Assembly: GCA_963556145.1 (NCBI GenBank)
Contig: OY744474.1
Coordinates: 1 to 57,433, forward strand
DNA: 57,433 nt
From: Hygrocybe punicea
Lineage: Eukaryota > Basidiomycota > Agaricomycetes > Agaricales > Hygrophoraceae
Direction of reading: 5' to 3'
Shown here: positions 1-11,945 of the stretch, one piece after another
How positions within the stretch are numbered: the stretch's first letter is position 1
Layout: every line of letters starts with the position of its first letter
The notes under the pieces: model-generated
The model's input: the letters and a program-made list of their open reading frames with translations, nothing else
Databases searched by the model: none
Told to the model about the DNA's origin: nothing
Position numbers and translations under genes: made by a program

Positions 1-72
1 ACCTTGGTAGCTTATTGGTAGAAGCGCTATTCTGAAGATATAGAGATGAAAGTTCAATTCTTCCCCAAGGTA
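1..72 (+). tRNA. trnF: tRNA-Phe (GAA)
   Basis: Cloverleaf with acceptor ACCTTGG pairing with CCAAGGT and a standard T arm. The anticodon loop CTGAAGA gives GAA. The base pair closing the anticodon loop is a T-T mismatch. First gene of the 1-1.6 kb tRNA cluster. Confidence 0.85.
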
Positions 73-466
73 TTAAATAATAATAATAAAAAAAAAAATA
101 TTTAATTAATAAGTTAAAAACTTAAGTTAAAATTTTATAAATATAATAATAATTATAATTTTAAATTTTTATAAAGTAACACAATAATTTTATTAAAATT
201 TTGATATAAATTTTTAAATTAAAAAAATTTTTTTAATGTGTGTTTTCAATATATTTTGTTTTTTAATTAATTTTAATCTTAATTATATTCTAATATTAAG
301 TAATATATTTACATTTGTTAATTTTATTAAAAAACAAAATTTTTGTTTTTTGTTTTTTTATTTTTTGTTTTTTGTTTTTTTTTTTTTGTTTTTTGTTTTT
401 ATAACAAATGTAAAAAGAAATATAATTAAAAAAAAATATTTTTTTTTTAATAAAAATATAATAATT
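73..466. other. Noncoding A+T-rich spacer with G-interrupted T tracts
   Basis: No gene is supported here. The segment at about 338-408 is a run of T tracts interrupted by single G residues (TTTTTTG units). A near-identical run lies at 1339-1400, so this is a dispersed low-complexity repeat. Short open frames on both strands encode only Phe/Lys/Asn runs and are not credible genes. Confidence 0.6.
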
Positions 467-538
467 GCCGAAATAGTTTAATAGGTAAAACGAATTCCTT
501 GTAAGATTTAAATATTGGTTCAATTCCAGTTTTCGGCA
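467..538 (+). tRNA. trnT: tRNA-Thr (TGT)
   Basis: Acceptor GCCGAAA pairs with TTTCGGC. The anticodon loop CTTGTAA gives TGT. One mismatch lies in the anticodon stem; D and T arms are normal. Confidence 0.85.
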
Positions 539-606
539 GAATCAATTAATTAAAAAAAATTTATTTAATTTTAAAATTTTATAAGAAAATTTACTATATC
601 TATTTT

Positions 607-681
607 GAGTTGTAGTTTAATTTTGGAAAAACACCATTTTTTGGTAATGGCTTTAATATCAGTTCGAATCTGGTCAACTCA
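607..681 (+). tRNA. trnQ: tRNA-Gln (TTG)
   Basis: Acceptor GAGTTG pairs with CAACTC. The anticodon stem CCATT/AATGG encloses loop TTTTGGT, so the anticodon by position is TTG (Gln). The loop differs by one base from a Pro-type loop TTTGGGT, which this genome has separately at 44907-44981, so Gln is the consistent call. Confidence 0.75.
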
Positions 682-730
682 GTTAAAAAAAATATATTTT
701 TTTTTTTATTTTAATAATATAAGGAAGCAG

Positions 731-802
731 GGAAGCAGAACTCGAGCGGTTGAGTGTCTCCCTTTTAAGGAGAAAGTCTAGGTTCAAATCCTGGTGTTTT
801 CA
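731..802 (+). tRNA. trnK: tRNA-Lys (TTT)
   Basis: Acceptor GGAAGCA pairs with TGTTTTC using two G-T pairs. Anticodon arm TCTCC-CTTTTAA-GGAGA gives TTT. The first eight bases (GGAAGCAG) are duplicated in tandem immediately upstream at 723-730. Confidence 0.87.
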
Positions 803-937
803 ATTATTTAAAAAACAAATTTTTTTTAATTATTATTTTTTTAGTAAATATATTAAATTTATATAAAAGAAGTTATAAAACAAAAATAAAAACAAAATTT
901 TGTTTTTTTTTTTTAATTTACTGTAAAATTGTATTTA

Positions 938-1021
938 GGGCAGGTGATCCGATTGGTAATGGTGATTCTCTGTAAAAGAATTGGTTAATAACCGTAAAAG
1001 GTTCGATTCCTTTACTGCTCA
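938..1021 (+). tRNA. trnY: tRNA-Tyr (GTA)
   Basis: Class II tRNA with a variable arm. The anticodon arm ATTCT-CTGTAAA-AGAAT is perfect and gives GTA. T arm AAAGG-TTCGATT-CCTTT is perfect. Confidence 0.87.
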
Positions 1022-1214
1022 ATAAACAAAAAAAATATTTTTTTTGTTTTGTTGTTTTTAATTTTAAGTTAATTTATTTTTATTTTTAAATTTTACTGTA
1101 AACATAAATCAGTTATATAAAAACAAAAATTTTTTTTGATTACTTTTACTATAATTTGGTTTTTATTAATCTTTTTAAAAAATAAAAAATATTTTAAATT
1201 TGATAGTTTTTATT

Positions 1215-1288
1215 AAGACTGTAGCATAATAGGTTAATGCAATTCGCTCATAATGGATATTATAAGGGTTCAATTCCCTTCGGTCTTA
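1215..1288 (+). tRNA. trnM: tRNA with CAT anticodon (Met or Ile-lysidine type), copy 1
   Basis: Acceptor AAGACTG pairs with CGGTCTT. Anticodon loop CTCATAA gives CAT. Three tRNAs with this anticodon are present (also 7051-7121 and 45469-45539). Sequence alone does not say which is initiator, elongator, or a lysidine-modified tRNA-Ile for AUA. Confidence 0.8.
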
Positions 1289-1338
1289 TTTTTAATTTAC
1301 TATTTAGAAAATATAATATTCTTTTTCTATTACTACTA

Positions 1339-1400
1339 AAACAAATTTTTTGTTTTTTGTTTTTTTATTTTTTGTTTTTTGTTTTTTTTTTTTTTTTTAT
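1339..1400. repeat. Second copy of the G-interrupted T-tract repeat
   Basis: Near-identical to 338-400: T runs broken by single G residues. It follows the tRNA at 1215-1288 and supports no gene. Confidence 0.6.
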
Positions 1401-1490
1401 TATAATTGTAATTAAATTTATATATTTTAAAAGAGAATATATAAATTATATTTAATTAAATATAATTATAAAAAATTTGTTAAGACAAAA

Positions 1491-1576
1491 GGGTACTTGG
1501 TCGAGTCTGGTTTATGGCGCTCGTCTTGAAAACGAGTACTTTAATAAAGTCGTGAGTTCAAATCTCACAGTGCCCG
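1491..1576 (+). tRNA. trnS2: tRNA-Ser (TGA)
   Basis: Class II tRNA with a long variable arm. Acceptor GGGTACT pairs with AGTGCCC. Perfect anticodon arm CTCGT-CTTGAAA-ACGAG gives TGA. Last tRNA before nad2. Confidence 0.9.
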
Positions 1577-1681
1577 TTTAAATTAATGAAACAAAAAGAA
1601 AATTTTAATTAATTTAAACTGTTATTTTATATAAACGTCTATAATTTAGAAAAAAAAAAATAACAATTAATAGGATGAGTA

Positions 1682-3643
1682 ATGATTTTTATTAGTATTT
1701 TAATTTTAATAGTGGCTATTGCCCTACCTTCATTTAACAAACAACTGTCTCCAATTTTATTTACTAGAATATCTTCTATAATTTTTCTTTATGCCGGAGC
1801 ATTATCTTTTAATGCTTTATATATTCAGTCAATTGGATCTGGAATAGGAATATATAGTGGATTATTCCATGTTACTATAATCTCACAACTTTTAGAGATT
1901 TTTTTATTAATAATAGGATCTCTAATTTTAACTTCTTGGCCTATAAAAAAATATATAATTTCAAATTCCTTAATTGAACAAAATAGTGTTATATTAACCA
2001 ATTTAAATTATCAAATACAAGAAAAAAATATAACAAATAAAAATAGTTATGCCATTGAATATTCTTTATTAGTATTATTTAGTACATTAGGAGCTTCTTT
2101 ATTAGTATCTTCCTCTGATTTAATTTCAATGTATTTAAGTATTGAATTACAATCATTTGGTGTATATATTTTAGCAACATTATATAGAGAATCAGAATCT
2201 GCAACTTCAGCTGGTTTAAAATATTTTTTATTAGGAGGTCTTTCTTCTTGTATAATATTATTAGGTGCTAGTTTAATATATACTTATACAGGTTTAACAA
2301 ATTTTGAATCTATTTATAATTTAATTTCTGTTTCTGATAATAATAATATAATTCAAGGTTTAAATTTAGGTTTGATTTTTATTATTGTAGGTTTCTTATT
2401 TAAAATAGCAGCAGCACCTTTACATAATTGGGCACCTGATGTTTATGACGATAGTCCTACAATAGTGACAATATGGTTAACTATAATGCCTAAAATTTCA
2501 ATATTAATTTTATTATTAGAATTACAAACACAAATAGGATTAATAGGAGAACATACATTATTTAATGTTTCTTCAGGTTTAGAATTATTAGAATCTATTA
2601 CTTCAATAAATATAAATAATTCTACTTCTATTATTTCTGATGGAATAATATTAATTACTGGAGAAAATACAATTTATGTATTAAAATTTTTATTACTTAT
2701 AAGTTCATTATTATCATTAATTATAGGTACTGTAGTTGGTTTAGCTCAAACTCGAATTAAACGATTATTAGCTTATAGTACAATATCTCATATTGGATTT
2801 ATTTTATTAGCTTTAGCTATTAATACTGAATTATCTATAGATGCATTAATTTTTTATATTATTCAATATTCAATAACTAATTTGAATACTTTTTTAATAA
2901 TAATAGCTATAGGTTATACTATACAACAATCAATTAATCAAAATTTACAATTAGAAACAATAAATTCTAAATTTTATTATACTAAAAATAAAGATGGACA
3001 AAATGAAGAAACAGTAAATGATATAAAATTTATATCAGAACTTAAAGGTCAATTTTTCTCAAATCCTTTACTTAGTTTAAGTTTTACAATTTGTCTATTC
3101 TCTATGGCAGGTATACCTCCATTAATAGGTTTTTTCTCTAAACAGTTTGTTTTATATTCAGCAGTACAAAATGGATATTATTTTATGGCTATTGTAGCTA
3201 TTTTAGTTAGTGTAATAAGTGCTTCTTATTATTTAAAAATAATAAGAGTGCTTCATACTGAAAAAGAAGAAATTATATCAGATGAAACATCTTCATATTC
3301 TATATTAAATGAAGAAAGTAATTATACTTCAATAAATAATTTACTTACTCAAACTGAAGAATTAAATACAATTTCAAATAAAAAAGTAAAAGCAAATGAA
3401 GAAAACTTAGATTCAATTAAAAATTTAGTAAATAAAGAAGATATAAATTCTACAATTAATGAATCAAATCTAATAGAAACATTGCGATTACGGAAAAATA
3501 ATTTTTATTCAGAATCATTATTGACTAATTCCCATAGTTTTTTAATTTCTAGTCTAACATTAACAATATTATTATTTGTTCTTAAACCTTCTATAATCTT
3601 AAATAGTACACAATTGCTATCTTTATCTATATATAATTTTTAA
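1682..3643 (+). CDS. nad2: NADH dehydrogenase subunit 2
   Basis: Membrane-arm subunit of complex I in the inner mitochondrial membrane; takes part in proton translocation. The 653-residue product is almost entirely hydrophobic helices. It has the family-typical Lys-containing helix with [15 protein letters not shown] near residues 243-257, [11 protein letters not shown] near 360, and [16 protein letters not shown] near 473. It is longer than most fungal homologues because of a polar, Glu/Asn/Ser-rich segment of roughly 90 residues (about 530-620) between the last two membrane segments. The ATG at 1682 is used; an ATG at 1675 is out of frame. The stop overlaps the nad3 start by one base (TAATG), so the two are very probably on one transcript. 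Confidence 0.97.
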   Translation: MIFISILILIVAIALPSFNKQLSPILFTRISSIIFLYAGALSFNALYIQSIGSGIGIYSGLFHVTIISQLLEIFLLIIGSLILTSWPIKKYIISNSLIEQNSVILTNLNYQIQEKNITNKNSYAIEYSLLVLFSTLGASLLVSSSDLISMYLSIELQSFGVYILATLYRESESATSAGLKYFLLGGLSSCIILLGASLIYTYTGLTNFESIYNLISVSDNNNIIQGLNLGLIFIIVGFLFKIAAAPLHNWAPDVYDDSPTIVTIWLTIMPKISILILLLELQTQIGLIGEHTLFNVSSGLELLESITSININNSTSIISDGIILITGENTIYVLKFLLLISSLLSLIIGTVVGLAQTRIKRLLAYSTISHIGFILLALAINTELSIDALIFYIIQYSITNLNTFLIIIAIGYTIQQSINQNLQLETINSKFYYTKNKDGQNEETVNDIKFISELKGQFFSNPLLSLSFTICLFSMAGIPPLIGFFSKQFVLYSAVQNGYYFMAIVAILVSVISASYYLKIIRVLHTEKEEIISDETSSYSILNEESNYTSINNLLTQTEELNTISNKKVKANEENLDSIKNLVNKEDINSTINESNLIETLRLRKNNFYSESLLTNSHSFLISSLTLTILLFVLKPSIILNSTQLLSLSIYNF

Positions 3644-4020
3644 TGAATACTTTAATAATATTTTTTATTGTTGTTCCTTTTTTAGCTTTTATTTTACTAG
3701 CTTTAAATATTTTATTAGCAAATCATAACCCAGATGAATCTAAAGTTTCTGCTTATGAATGTGGATTTAGTCCAGTATATGGTCAAACTCGATCAACTTT
3801 TCAAATTCATTTTTATATAGTAGCTATGCTATTTTTAGTTTTCGATCTAGAAATATTACTTTTATTTCCAATAGCAGTTACCTTGTATCAAGTTAGCACT
3901 TTTGGTTTCTCAATTGCATTAATATTTTTTATTGTATTAACAATAGGATTTGTACTTGAAATAGGTTCAGGTGCAATTGCTTTAACAAATTATAATCAAC
4001 CTTTAAATTTAACTAAATAA
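3643..4020 (+). CDS. nad3: NADH dehydrogenase subunit 3
   Basis: Small complex I membrane subunit of 125 residues with three hydrophobic segments. The conserved loop SAYECGFSP is present near residues 37-45, as is the acidic helix FLVFDLEILLLFP near 65-77. It starts on the last A of the nad2 stop. The C-rich 3' motif ACCCCT begins directly after the stop codon at 4021, which suggests the transcript ends here. Confidence 0.97.
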   Translation: MNTLIIFFIVVPFLAFILLALNILLANHNPDESKVSAYECGFSPVYGQTRSTFQIHFYIVAMLFLVFDLEILLLFPIAVTLYQVSTFGFSIALIFFIVLTIGFVLEIGSGAIALTNYNQPLNLTK

Positions 4021-5249
4021 ACCCCTATTTTTATTTTTAAGTTATTTAATTATATTTAAAATTTCCATGTATCACTTTAAAAAAATAAAATTTTATATTT
4101 AATTCAACAATATAATTTATAGGTTAAATATTTTAAATTAGCTAACTTTATTCAATTAAAACGTAAATTTCAAAGATATTATTTAATATTAAATATTATT
4201 TAATATTGAAACAATTGGTATAATTTTAAATATATTTATTTTAAGGTTATATTTTTCTTAATTTATTAATTAATGTTCTGTAAATTATATTAAGATTTTA
4301 AATATTTCTTCTTATTTTGTATTTTTAATTCTAATATAATCTAAATTTATTAAGTGTAATAGTAGCTATTTCTTTAATTTTCTCATTATTTTTTATAATA
4401 AAAATAAATAATTATAAAAAAATTTTTTACATAAAAAAAATATTGTGCATTCAAATTTATAGGTTTTATTCGCGACTCTTTTTGAGTTCTAGCGATAAAA
4501 AAAATTAAAATATATTGATTACGTTTAATTAAAAAATATTATATAAAACTCCACTTTTAATTAATAATTAAAGGTTAATTTTTCTAGGTTAAACCTACTT
4601 TAGTTTATTTTTCTTTTTTTTAACGAAAAGTATACTGCCTTTTATCGTTTATATTTTTATACTTTTCCTTTTTTAGGTTTAAGCCTATTATTATATATTT
4701 TTAAAATATAAAACTATTAATTATTTTAGATAATTAATAATAGGAAACTTATAAATGTTAATACTAATAATATTGTTTTATTTAAAAAATAAAACATTTT
4801 ATTTTAGTTTAATTCATAGAGTTGAAAATAAGTATAATTTTATTAATCGAGCGTTAAAATTTTAATAATTCTAACTTTAATTAATGAAGAAAAAAAATAA
4901 TAAATAAAACAAGAAAAATAATAAACAAAAATAATAAAAGATACATTTATATCTTTTATTAAATAAGTTTTTTATAAACATATTAATATTATATAACTCA
5001 ACTTATTTAATAAAATTTAAATAGTAAATTTTAATTATTAAATCTATTCTTTTTTTACTTATTACTCTTTATATTAAATATTTTAATTTTAGATAAGAAG
5101 TAATTGCAGTTAAAATAATAAAATTATATTTAATATAAAAAAAGTAATTAAAAATATTACTTTTATATTAATAGATAAATTTACATATTTATAAAGTAAA
5201 AATTTTTATACGCAGGCTTAAAAATAAACAAATTTATTTATTTTATTTA
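4021..5249. other. 1.2 kb gap with an ORF remnant and hairpins
   Basis: No intact gene. Positions 4132-4203 encode the end of a reading frame with residues KLANFIQLKRKFQRYY, matching a remnant on the minus strand at 32125-32199, so a dispersed, plasmid-like gene once lay here. Around 4470-4497 is a hairpin with TCGCGACTC against GAGTTCTAGCGA. Arms GAAAAGTATA and TATACTTTTC near 4624 and 4656 could form another. An RNase P RNA was looked for here and not found. Confidence 0.5.
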
Positions 5250-5867
5250 ATGAAAAATATATTTATTGACATATTAGCTTTTAGTACTTTATTGTCAAGT
5301 GTTTTAGTAATTACTTCTAAAAATCCAGTAATTGCTGTTATTTTTTTAATTTCTGTTTTTGTTAATGCTGCTGGATATTTAATTCTATTAGGAATAGGTT
5401 TTGTAGGTATTTCTTATATAATTGTATACGTTGGAGCTATAGCAGTATTATTTCTTTTTGTAATCATGATGATTAATATTAAATTAATAGATATATTAGA
5501 AATTGGTAATCAATATACTAAAAATCTTCCATTAGCATTAGCTATTGGTTCTTTATTTATTTTTGAAATATTTAATATATTACCTTTCACATTTAATAAT
5601 GTGTCAGCTTTATCTTCTTTATTAGAAATTTTAACTAATCTAAATAGTTTATTATTAAACTCTGAAATTTATTCAATATCTACTGTTTTTAATACTTTTA
5701 ATCCAATAAACGTAGATACTACAATAACTAGATTTTTACAAATAGAAGCAATAGGACAAGGTCTTTACACTTATGGAGCCATATTACTTATCATTTCAAG
5801 TATTATCTTATTATTAGCTATGATTGCACCTATTTTTATTTCTACTACTTTAAATCGAAAAAATTAA
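5250..5867 (+). CDS. nad6: NADH dehydrogenase subunit 6
   Basis: Complex I membrane subunit, 205 residues. It carries the signature stretch GIGFVGISYIIVYVGAIAVLFLFVIMM (described in part: YVGAIAVLFLFVIMM around residues 61-75) of the pi-bulge helix, five predicted membrane helices, and the C-terminal helix ILLIISSIILLLAMIAP. It follows a noncoding gap and precedes atp9 by 122 bases with no C-rich 3' motif between them, so the two may share a transcript. Confidence 0.96.
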   Translation: MKNIFIDILAFSTLLSSVLVITSKNPVIAVIFLISVFVNAAGYLILLGIGFVGISYIIVYVGAIAVLFLFVIMMINIKLIDILEIGNQYTKNLPLALAIGSLFIFEIFNILPFTFNNVSALSSLLEILTNLNSLLLNSEIYSISTVFNTFNPINVDTTITRFLQIEAIGQGLYTYGAILLIISSIILLLAMIAPIFISTTLNRKN

Positions 5868-5938
5868 TAATAAAACAATAAAAAAATATAATAAATTTAT
5901 TATTTTTTTAACAATAAAGAGTATAAAAGTATATATAA

Positions 5939-6211
<273 letters not shown>

Positions 6212-6346
6212 TTAAATAAATAAAAAAAAAAATAATTTATTTTTTTTTATTATATATATTTAAACCCCTTTATAAATAATATATTTTAAACTTTTTATTT
6301 TTTTTAATTATTAATATTTTAATTTATTATTTATTTAAAAAAAGAG

Positions 6347-6419
6347 GTAAAATTAGTTTAATTGGCAAAATAACGTTTTGTGGCGACGATGTTCAGAGTT
6401 CAAGTCTCTGATTTTATCC
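6347..6419 (+). tRNA. trnH: tRNA-His (GTG)
   Basis: Acceptor GGTAAAA pairs with TTTTATC. Anticodon loop TTGTGGC gives GTG. The anticodon stem has one mismatch. T stem CAGAG/CTCTG is perfect. Confidence 0.8.
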
Positions 6420-7050
6420 TATTTCCTATAAGAATATAAATTAATTTTAAAAATAAAAATTTAAGTTTAAATAATCTATTTAATAATTTATTAAAAGAGA
6501 GTTAAGATATCTAAAATTGGAATTTAAAATTTATTATAATAAATTTTAAATTTAGTAAGGTCCTAAGTTAATTTAATATTTATATTTAAACAAAATAATT
6601 TGTGGAAAAATATACTGAATATTAGTTAATTAAAAATAAAAATATTTTTTAATTAAACACTTAAGTATGTTTATTAATTTTTTTTTTAATTAATTCAATA
6701 ATAATCTCCTAAATATAACTTTTAAATTTTTAGATTAAATTCAATAAAATTTTAATAAATTATAATATAATTTATTTAAAAAAAAAATTTTTGTTTACAA
6801 AATTTGTCTTATAGATATAAATCTAACTCTTAAATTATTAATATTATATTAATATTAATTCTAAATTTGAAATTATTAATAAAATTTAAGTTTTTAATTC
6901 ATAATAATTAAATAAATTAAAATTTTTAATTTATTTAATTATTAAATAAATATGATTCTAATATTTAATTATTAAATAAATATGATTCTAATATTTAATT
7001 TATTAATGTTCTAATTTAAATTTAATAATATTTTATATTTAAAATTTTAA
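6420..7050. repeat. Noncoding spacer with a 32-bp palindrome and a 30-bp tandem repeat
   Basis: No gene. Positions 6521-6552 form a perfect 32-bp palindrome (arm AATTTAAAATTTATT). Positions 6931-6990 hold two head-to-tail 30-bp copies of a unit ending ATAAATATGATTCTA, differing at the first base, followed by a partial third copy. Confidence 0.75.
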
Positions 7051-7121
7051 GCTGAAATAGTTTAAAGGTAAAACATACCAATCATAACGGTAAATTAAAG
7101 GTTCGATACCTTTTTTCAGTT
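7051..7121 (+). tRNA. trnM: tRNA with CAT anticodon, copy 2
   Basis: Acceptor GCTGAAA pairs with TTTCAGT. Loop ATCATAA gives CAT; stem TACCA/CGGTA has one mismatch. It may be elongator tRNA-Met or tRNA-Ile with modified C34; not resolved from sequence. Confidence 0.75.
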
Positions 7122-7391
7122 TTAATTTAATAAAAATTTAATACATTAATAAAATTAAAGAAATAATTTAATAAATATAATTTTATTTTAATTAATTTTA
7201 AATATATATTTATGATTATAATAAAAAAAAAAATATTAATAATTCAAATTTTTATATATTTATTTAGTTTGTTTATTATTATTATTATTATTGATTATTT
7301 TAATATATTAAATATATTTAATATTTTTAATATTATAATAATATTTATATTTAGTTTTTATTTAATTTATTAATTTAAGGGGGTTAAATTA

Positions 7392-8174
7392 TTAATGTAA
7401 TTCTAATGCATCTTTAATATAAGAGCAAACTAGAATACTAAAAATATATGCTTGAATAAATGAAACAGCTAATTCTAATCCAATTAAAGCAATAAAAATA
7501 GAAAATGGAATAAGTGTTAAAATTGCTATAATTATACTTCCACTAAACATTTGATATAAAAATGTAGATAAAATTTTTAATAAAGTATGACCTGCAACAA
7601 TATTAGCAAATAATCGTATACCTAAACTACCTGCTCTAGAAATATATGAAATTAATTCAATTAATACTAATAATGGAACTAAAGCTAAAGGTGTACCTGA
7701 TGGAATAAAATATGAAAAAAAATGTATTCTATGAATACTTAATCCCAGAAGTGTAACTCCAATAAAAATAGTAAAACTTAATCCAATAGAAACTATAATT
7801 GAAGAAGTAATTGTATAAGAATATGGAACATTTCCAGTTAAATTAGCAATTAAAATGAAAAAGAATAATGAATAAATAAAAGGTAAATAAATTTCTTTAC
7901 CTATTTGTTCTTTAACCATTGAGTTAATACTTGCAAATATACTTTCTATTAAAATAGACCATTTTGAAGATAATAATTTAGTATCATTATTTCCTACATA
8001 ATGTAAACTTATAATTAAAAAAAATATTAATGTTGAATATAAAGCTAAATTTGTTAAAGTTAGATTTAAATAACCAAAAATTGGAGCATTTATACCTAAT
8101 AAACTAGTTACTTCGAATTGTTCTAAAGGAGAATTTATTAAAAAATTAGAGTTTATATTTGAATTAATCCACAT
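7392..8174 (-). CDS. atp6: ATP synthase subunit 6 (a subunit)
   Basis: F0 subunit a, the proton channel partner of the atp9 ring; 260 residues and strongly hydrophobic. It contains the conserved AGSLGIRLFANIVAGH segment with the essential Arg (about residues 180-195) and the C-terminal ELAVSFIQAYIFSIL helix. It is the only minus-strand gene in the first 18 kb and probably needs its own promoter. The C-rich motif (TTAACCCCCTT on minus) lies at 7377-7386, a few bases after the stop. Confidence 0.96.
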   Translation of the reverse strand: MWINSNINSNFLINSPLEQFEVTSLLGINAPIFGYLNLTLTNLALYSTLIFFLIISLHYVGNNDTKLLSSKWSILIESIFASINSMVKEQIGKEIYLPFIYSLFFFILIANLTGNVPYSYTITSSIIVSIGLSFTIFIGVTLLGLSIHRIHFFSYFIPSGTPLALVPLLVLIELISYISRAGSLGIRLFANIVAGHTLLKILSTFLYQMFSGSIIIAILTLIPFSIFIALIGLELAVSFIQAYIFSILVCSYIKDALELH

Positions 8175-8454
8175 TTTTGTAAAAAAATATTTTATTTTTT
8201 TTTTTATTTAATTTTCTTAATTTGTACTATTTAAAAAAAAATAATTTAATATTATTTTTAATATTTAAAATTTTATTATAGTCACGCTAAATACCTTAAA
8301 TTTAAGGTTACTATTCTCTTTTATATTATAAAATTTAATTATTAAAAAACAAAAAATAAAGAGATTATATTATTTAAAATTTTTATTTTTAGCAAAATAT
8401 TTTTTAAAAAATAATTAGATTAAAAATATTATTTTTGTTTTTAATTAAAAGTAT

Positions 8455-11400
8455 CGATGATAATATTGTTCTAACATCAAATAAATAAAAATAAAGTATT
8501 TCAAAGGGGTTATTAAGGATAACAAAGCAAATTTATAAAAAGGAGGTGCAAACCAAAAGCTTCAAAAAAAAATTAGTTAAGTAATTAATTAATAAAACAC
8601 AAAAATTGGGGCAATCCTAAGGGAAACCTTATTATTTTTACTTCCTGAAGTAAAACATTTTAGTAAGGAAAGGAAAGGAAATCAACCGAGACTCCGAAAG
8701 TAATGGTGAGTGAAATCGGATTAGCCTAAAAAACTTTATAAATTGAAGATGAAGCAAAGTGGAGGCAATATTTTTTTTTTTAATTAAATTAAGCCAAAGA
8801 AGAGTGTAATCAACATTATGATTAAAAATTGAATGTACTAAAGAAGGTAAAAAACATTAAGTCCTGTAGATTTATAAAGTAATAAAATAATAAATTAATT
8901 ATTAAAAAGTACAATGAGAGAAAACTTGTTGGAATAAAGGGGTACCATCCTCTAAGGCTAAGTATAAATAAATTTAGCGATAGTGAAAAGTACTGTAAAG
9001 GAATTGTTTGAAAAGCATGTATTATACAATAATATTTTTAAAATTTAATTAATTAATTTATTTAAATTTTAAATTTTGGTGAAATAATCTTGAATTAGTA
9101 ACTCTATAAGCAGTCGAAATTCTAAATAAAAATATGAATGACGGCGTACCTTTTGCATAATGGGTCAGCAAGTTAATAGGAGTAGCAAGGTTAAAAGCCT
9201 TAGCGAAAGCGACTGGACTGTATTTTAAAAAAATAATTATTTTTAATTTACTTATTAGTAATAGTAAGTAAATTAATTATAAATTAATTAGAAAAATAGT
9301 GATGGATAAGTTACTTCTATTAGACCCGAAGCTAGGTGATCTTTCTAAGACCAGATTATAATGGATCGAACGGGTGAATGTTGCATAATTCTCCGAAGAG
9401 TCTTTGAAAGCGGTGAAATGCCAATCTGACCTAGTGCTAGCTGGTTTTCTACGAAACATATTTAAGTATGACATCTAAACAAAATTTATGGAGGTACAGC
9501 ACGGCAATTCCCAACAAGTTTTAAGGTCATGATTTATAAATTATCATTTCACTTATTAGGCGTTTAGGTTGTGGGGACCTCGAAAATCTTACCTATGGAA
9601 GCGAATCTCGGAAATACATAAATTGATGGTAGATATTCAGACTACTCATGCTAAGTTGAGTAGTCAAGACGGAAACAGCCGAGAACACAGATCAAGGTCC
9701 CAAATGATTATTAAGTGAAATTAAGGAAGTAGCAAATCGTATACAGCTGTGAAGTGAGCCTGGTAGTCGCTACTTATAATGACCGTTGTAACAACGCATC
9801 AGCAATTAGATCGTAGCGCCAAAAATTTAACGGGTCTTAAGTAATCAACCGATATCGTGTTGATTTAAAATTAAAAACAAAATTTTTTTTAATTATAATA
9901 TTAATTTTAAATCTAGGTAGTAGAACATTCAGTTAAACTATTTATAAAACAGTGTTTCATTGTTTTTAAGTAACTGAAGAGAGAATGCTGACATGAGTAA
10001 CGTAAAAGAAGTTAATAATACTTCTCGCCGAATACGAAAGGGTTATAAGGAAAGGTTAAACCACCTTATGTGAATGCGGCCTCTAAGGACCAAAACCAAA
10101 GTTTTGGCTGATGAGTATGTGACTGAAAGTCCAAATAAATTATATATTTTGGACCAAGAAAAGAAAGTTAGTATTAAAATTAAAAAGTCTGAAGAACTTA
10201 ATTTTCTTAATAATAATTTACCTATTGAATTTTTATTAATTAAAATTTTTTTTAGTAGGTTATATTATTATTAGATTTAAAATTAAGGCTACCGTACCCT
10301 AAACCGACACAGGTTCGTAGGTAGAGTATACTAAGGCGTAGAGCTAAAAGTTGTAAAGGAACTCGGCAAGTTCTCCTCATAGTTTGACAATAAGAGGAAC
10401 CGTGGATAATTTAAATTAATTATTAAAAAAACAAAAATTTTGTTTTTAGTTATAATTAATTTTTATTTGAGATGGTGGCACAAAATCGGAGGCTCCGACT
10501 GTTTACTAAAAACACAGATCGCTGCAATGATTAATATCATAGTATAGCGTCGAAATTTGCCCGATGCCATTAATATAAGAGAGGTAATGGGAAACTGTAA
10601 CTAATCGAAAGTCTGGTTAATAGCGGTCTTAACTATGAGGATCCTAAGGTAGCAAAATAAATTGGCCATTAAATGTGGTCCGGTATCAATAATGTAACGA
10701 TGGCCTCACTGTCTCTACAACTTGCTCAGTGAAATTGAATTACCCGTGCAGATGCGGGTTGCCTCCAGGAGGACGGGAAGACCCTATGCAGCTTTACTGT
10801 AGTTAGTTATCATATTGAATCTACAACAACCTCGATTAATAGTGATTAGGGAAGTCGATAGACAAAAAGTGGAATACCTTCAAATTAAGGTTGGGTCGAT
10901 GTTTACCTTTAAATTAAAAAAAAAAAGGGAGAGTTGACTAATTGGCAGTTTGACTGGGGCGGTCGTCTTTAATAGAGTAGCAAAGTACATCCAAATTATA
11001 ATAAAATTATATATTATTCTAATCATTTTATTTTAATTTATTATTTAAAAATTTAGGTATAATATTAACACAGAAACCCTTATTAGGTAATAATTAATTA
11101 TTAATTAAAAAAACAAAATAAAAAACAAAAAAATTAAAAAAGGTATAGCTAGAAATTGAATGGAATCAATCAACCAGTGAACGGTTGTGCAGTGCGCAAT
11201 GGCGGTAAGCATGCTTAACTGAAAGACTTAGAAGTCGCACAGATACGTAAGTAGGGCATAGTGACCCTTCGCTATATTATGGAATAGACGGGGATCAATC
11301 GATAAAAGTTACGCTAGGGATAACAGGCTGATAGCCGACGAGAGTACACATTGTCTCGGCTGTTTGGCACCTCGATGTCGACTTCATCCTATCCTCCGGG

Positions 11401-11945
11401 AGAGAAGCTTGGAAGGGTTCGGCTGTTCGCCGATTAAAAGGTTACGTGAGTTGGGTTTAATACGACGTGAGTCAGTATGGTCCCTATCTTCTGGAGGGAT
11501 AAATAGTAAAAAGAGGTAGACCTTCTAGTACGAAAGGATCAATAGGCTGTGTTTCTCTAGTGTACCAATTGTCGAAAGATAATCAAGAAATATTTGAATT
11601 ACAAATTTAAAATTATTGAAAAAAATCCTTTTTAAATTCTTTTTAATTTAAATTAAAAAATAAAAAGGTTCAAGTAACGCATAGTTGGGTAGCCACAAAC
11701 ATAATAGATAAATGCTGAATGTATATCAAGCAAGAATCTAACCTCTAGATACTATCATCGGATACTTTTTTTTTTTCCTCATATTATTTTATTTTTAATA
11801 ATATGTGAAAAGAGGAGGTAATTCCGTTTAATTAAGAAATAGAACATTTCTAGATAGGATGCAAATGAAAATTACTGTAAAGTATTTAGTTTAGCATTAC
11901 TAATTTATTAAAGACTTGATGTTAAAGGTTATTCATTAAATTTTA
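8455..11945 (+). rRNA. rnl: Large subunit ribosomal RNA
   Basis: Recognised from universal 23S core sequences: GATAACAGGCTGATAG near 11317, the sarcin-ricin loop AGTACGAAAGGA near 11527, GACGGGAAGACCCTATGCA near 10774, and GGATAACAAAGCAA near the 5' end. AT-rich expansions interrupt variable helices, for example near 9870, 10160-10265, 10410-10450 and 11000-11140. No intron was recognised. Both ends are estimates (within about 50 bases). Short open frames inside it on either strand are shadows of the rRNA. Confidence 0.93.

Noticed and set aside
236..523. Open frames on both strands in T/A runs (also 1237-1455 and 52996-53184)
   Set aside because: They encode only Phe/Ile/Lys/Asn homopolymers across repeat tracts and overlap tRNA genes.
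4021..5249. Mitochondrial RNase P RNA (rnpB)
   Set aside because: Looked for GAAAGTC and ACAGAAA-type conserved blocks in the large spacers; none was found in a convincing arrangement.
9277..10274. Short ORFs on either strand inside the large rRNA
   Set aside because: They overlap conserved rRNA core or AT-rich expansion segments and have no protein signature.
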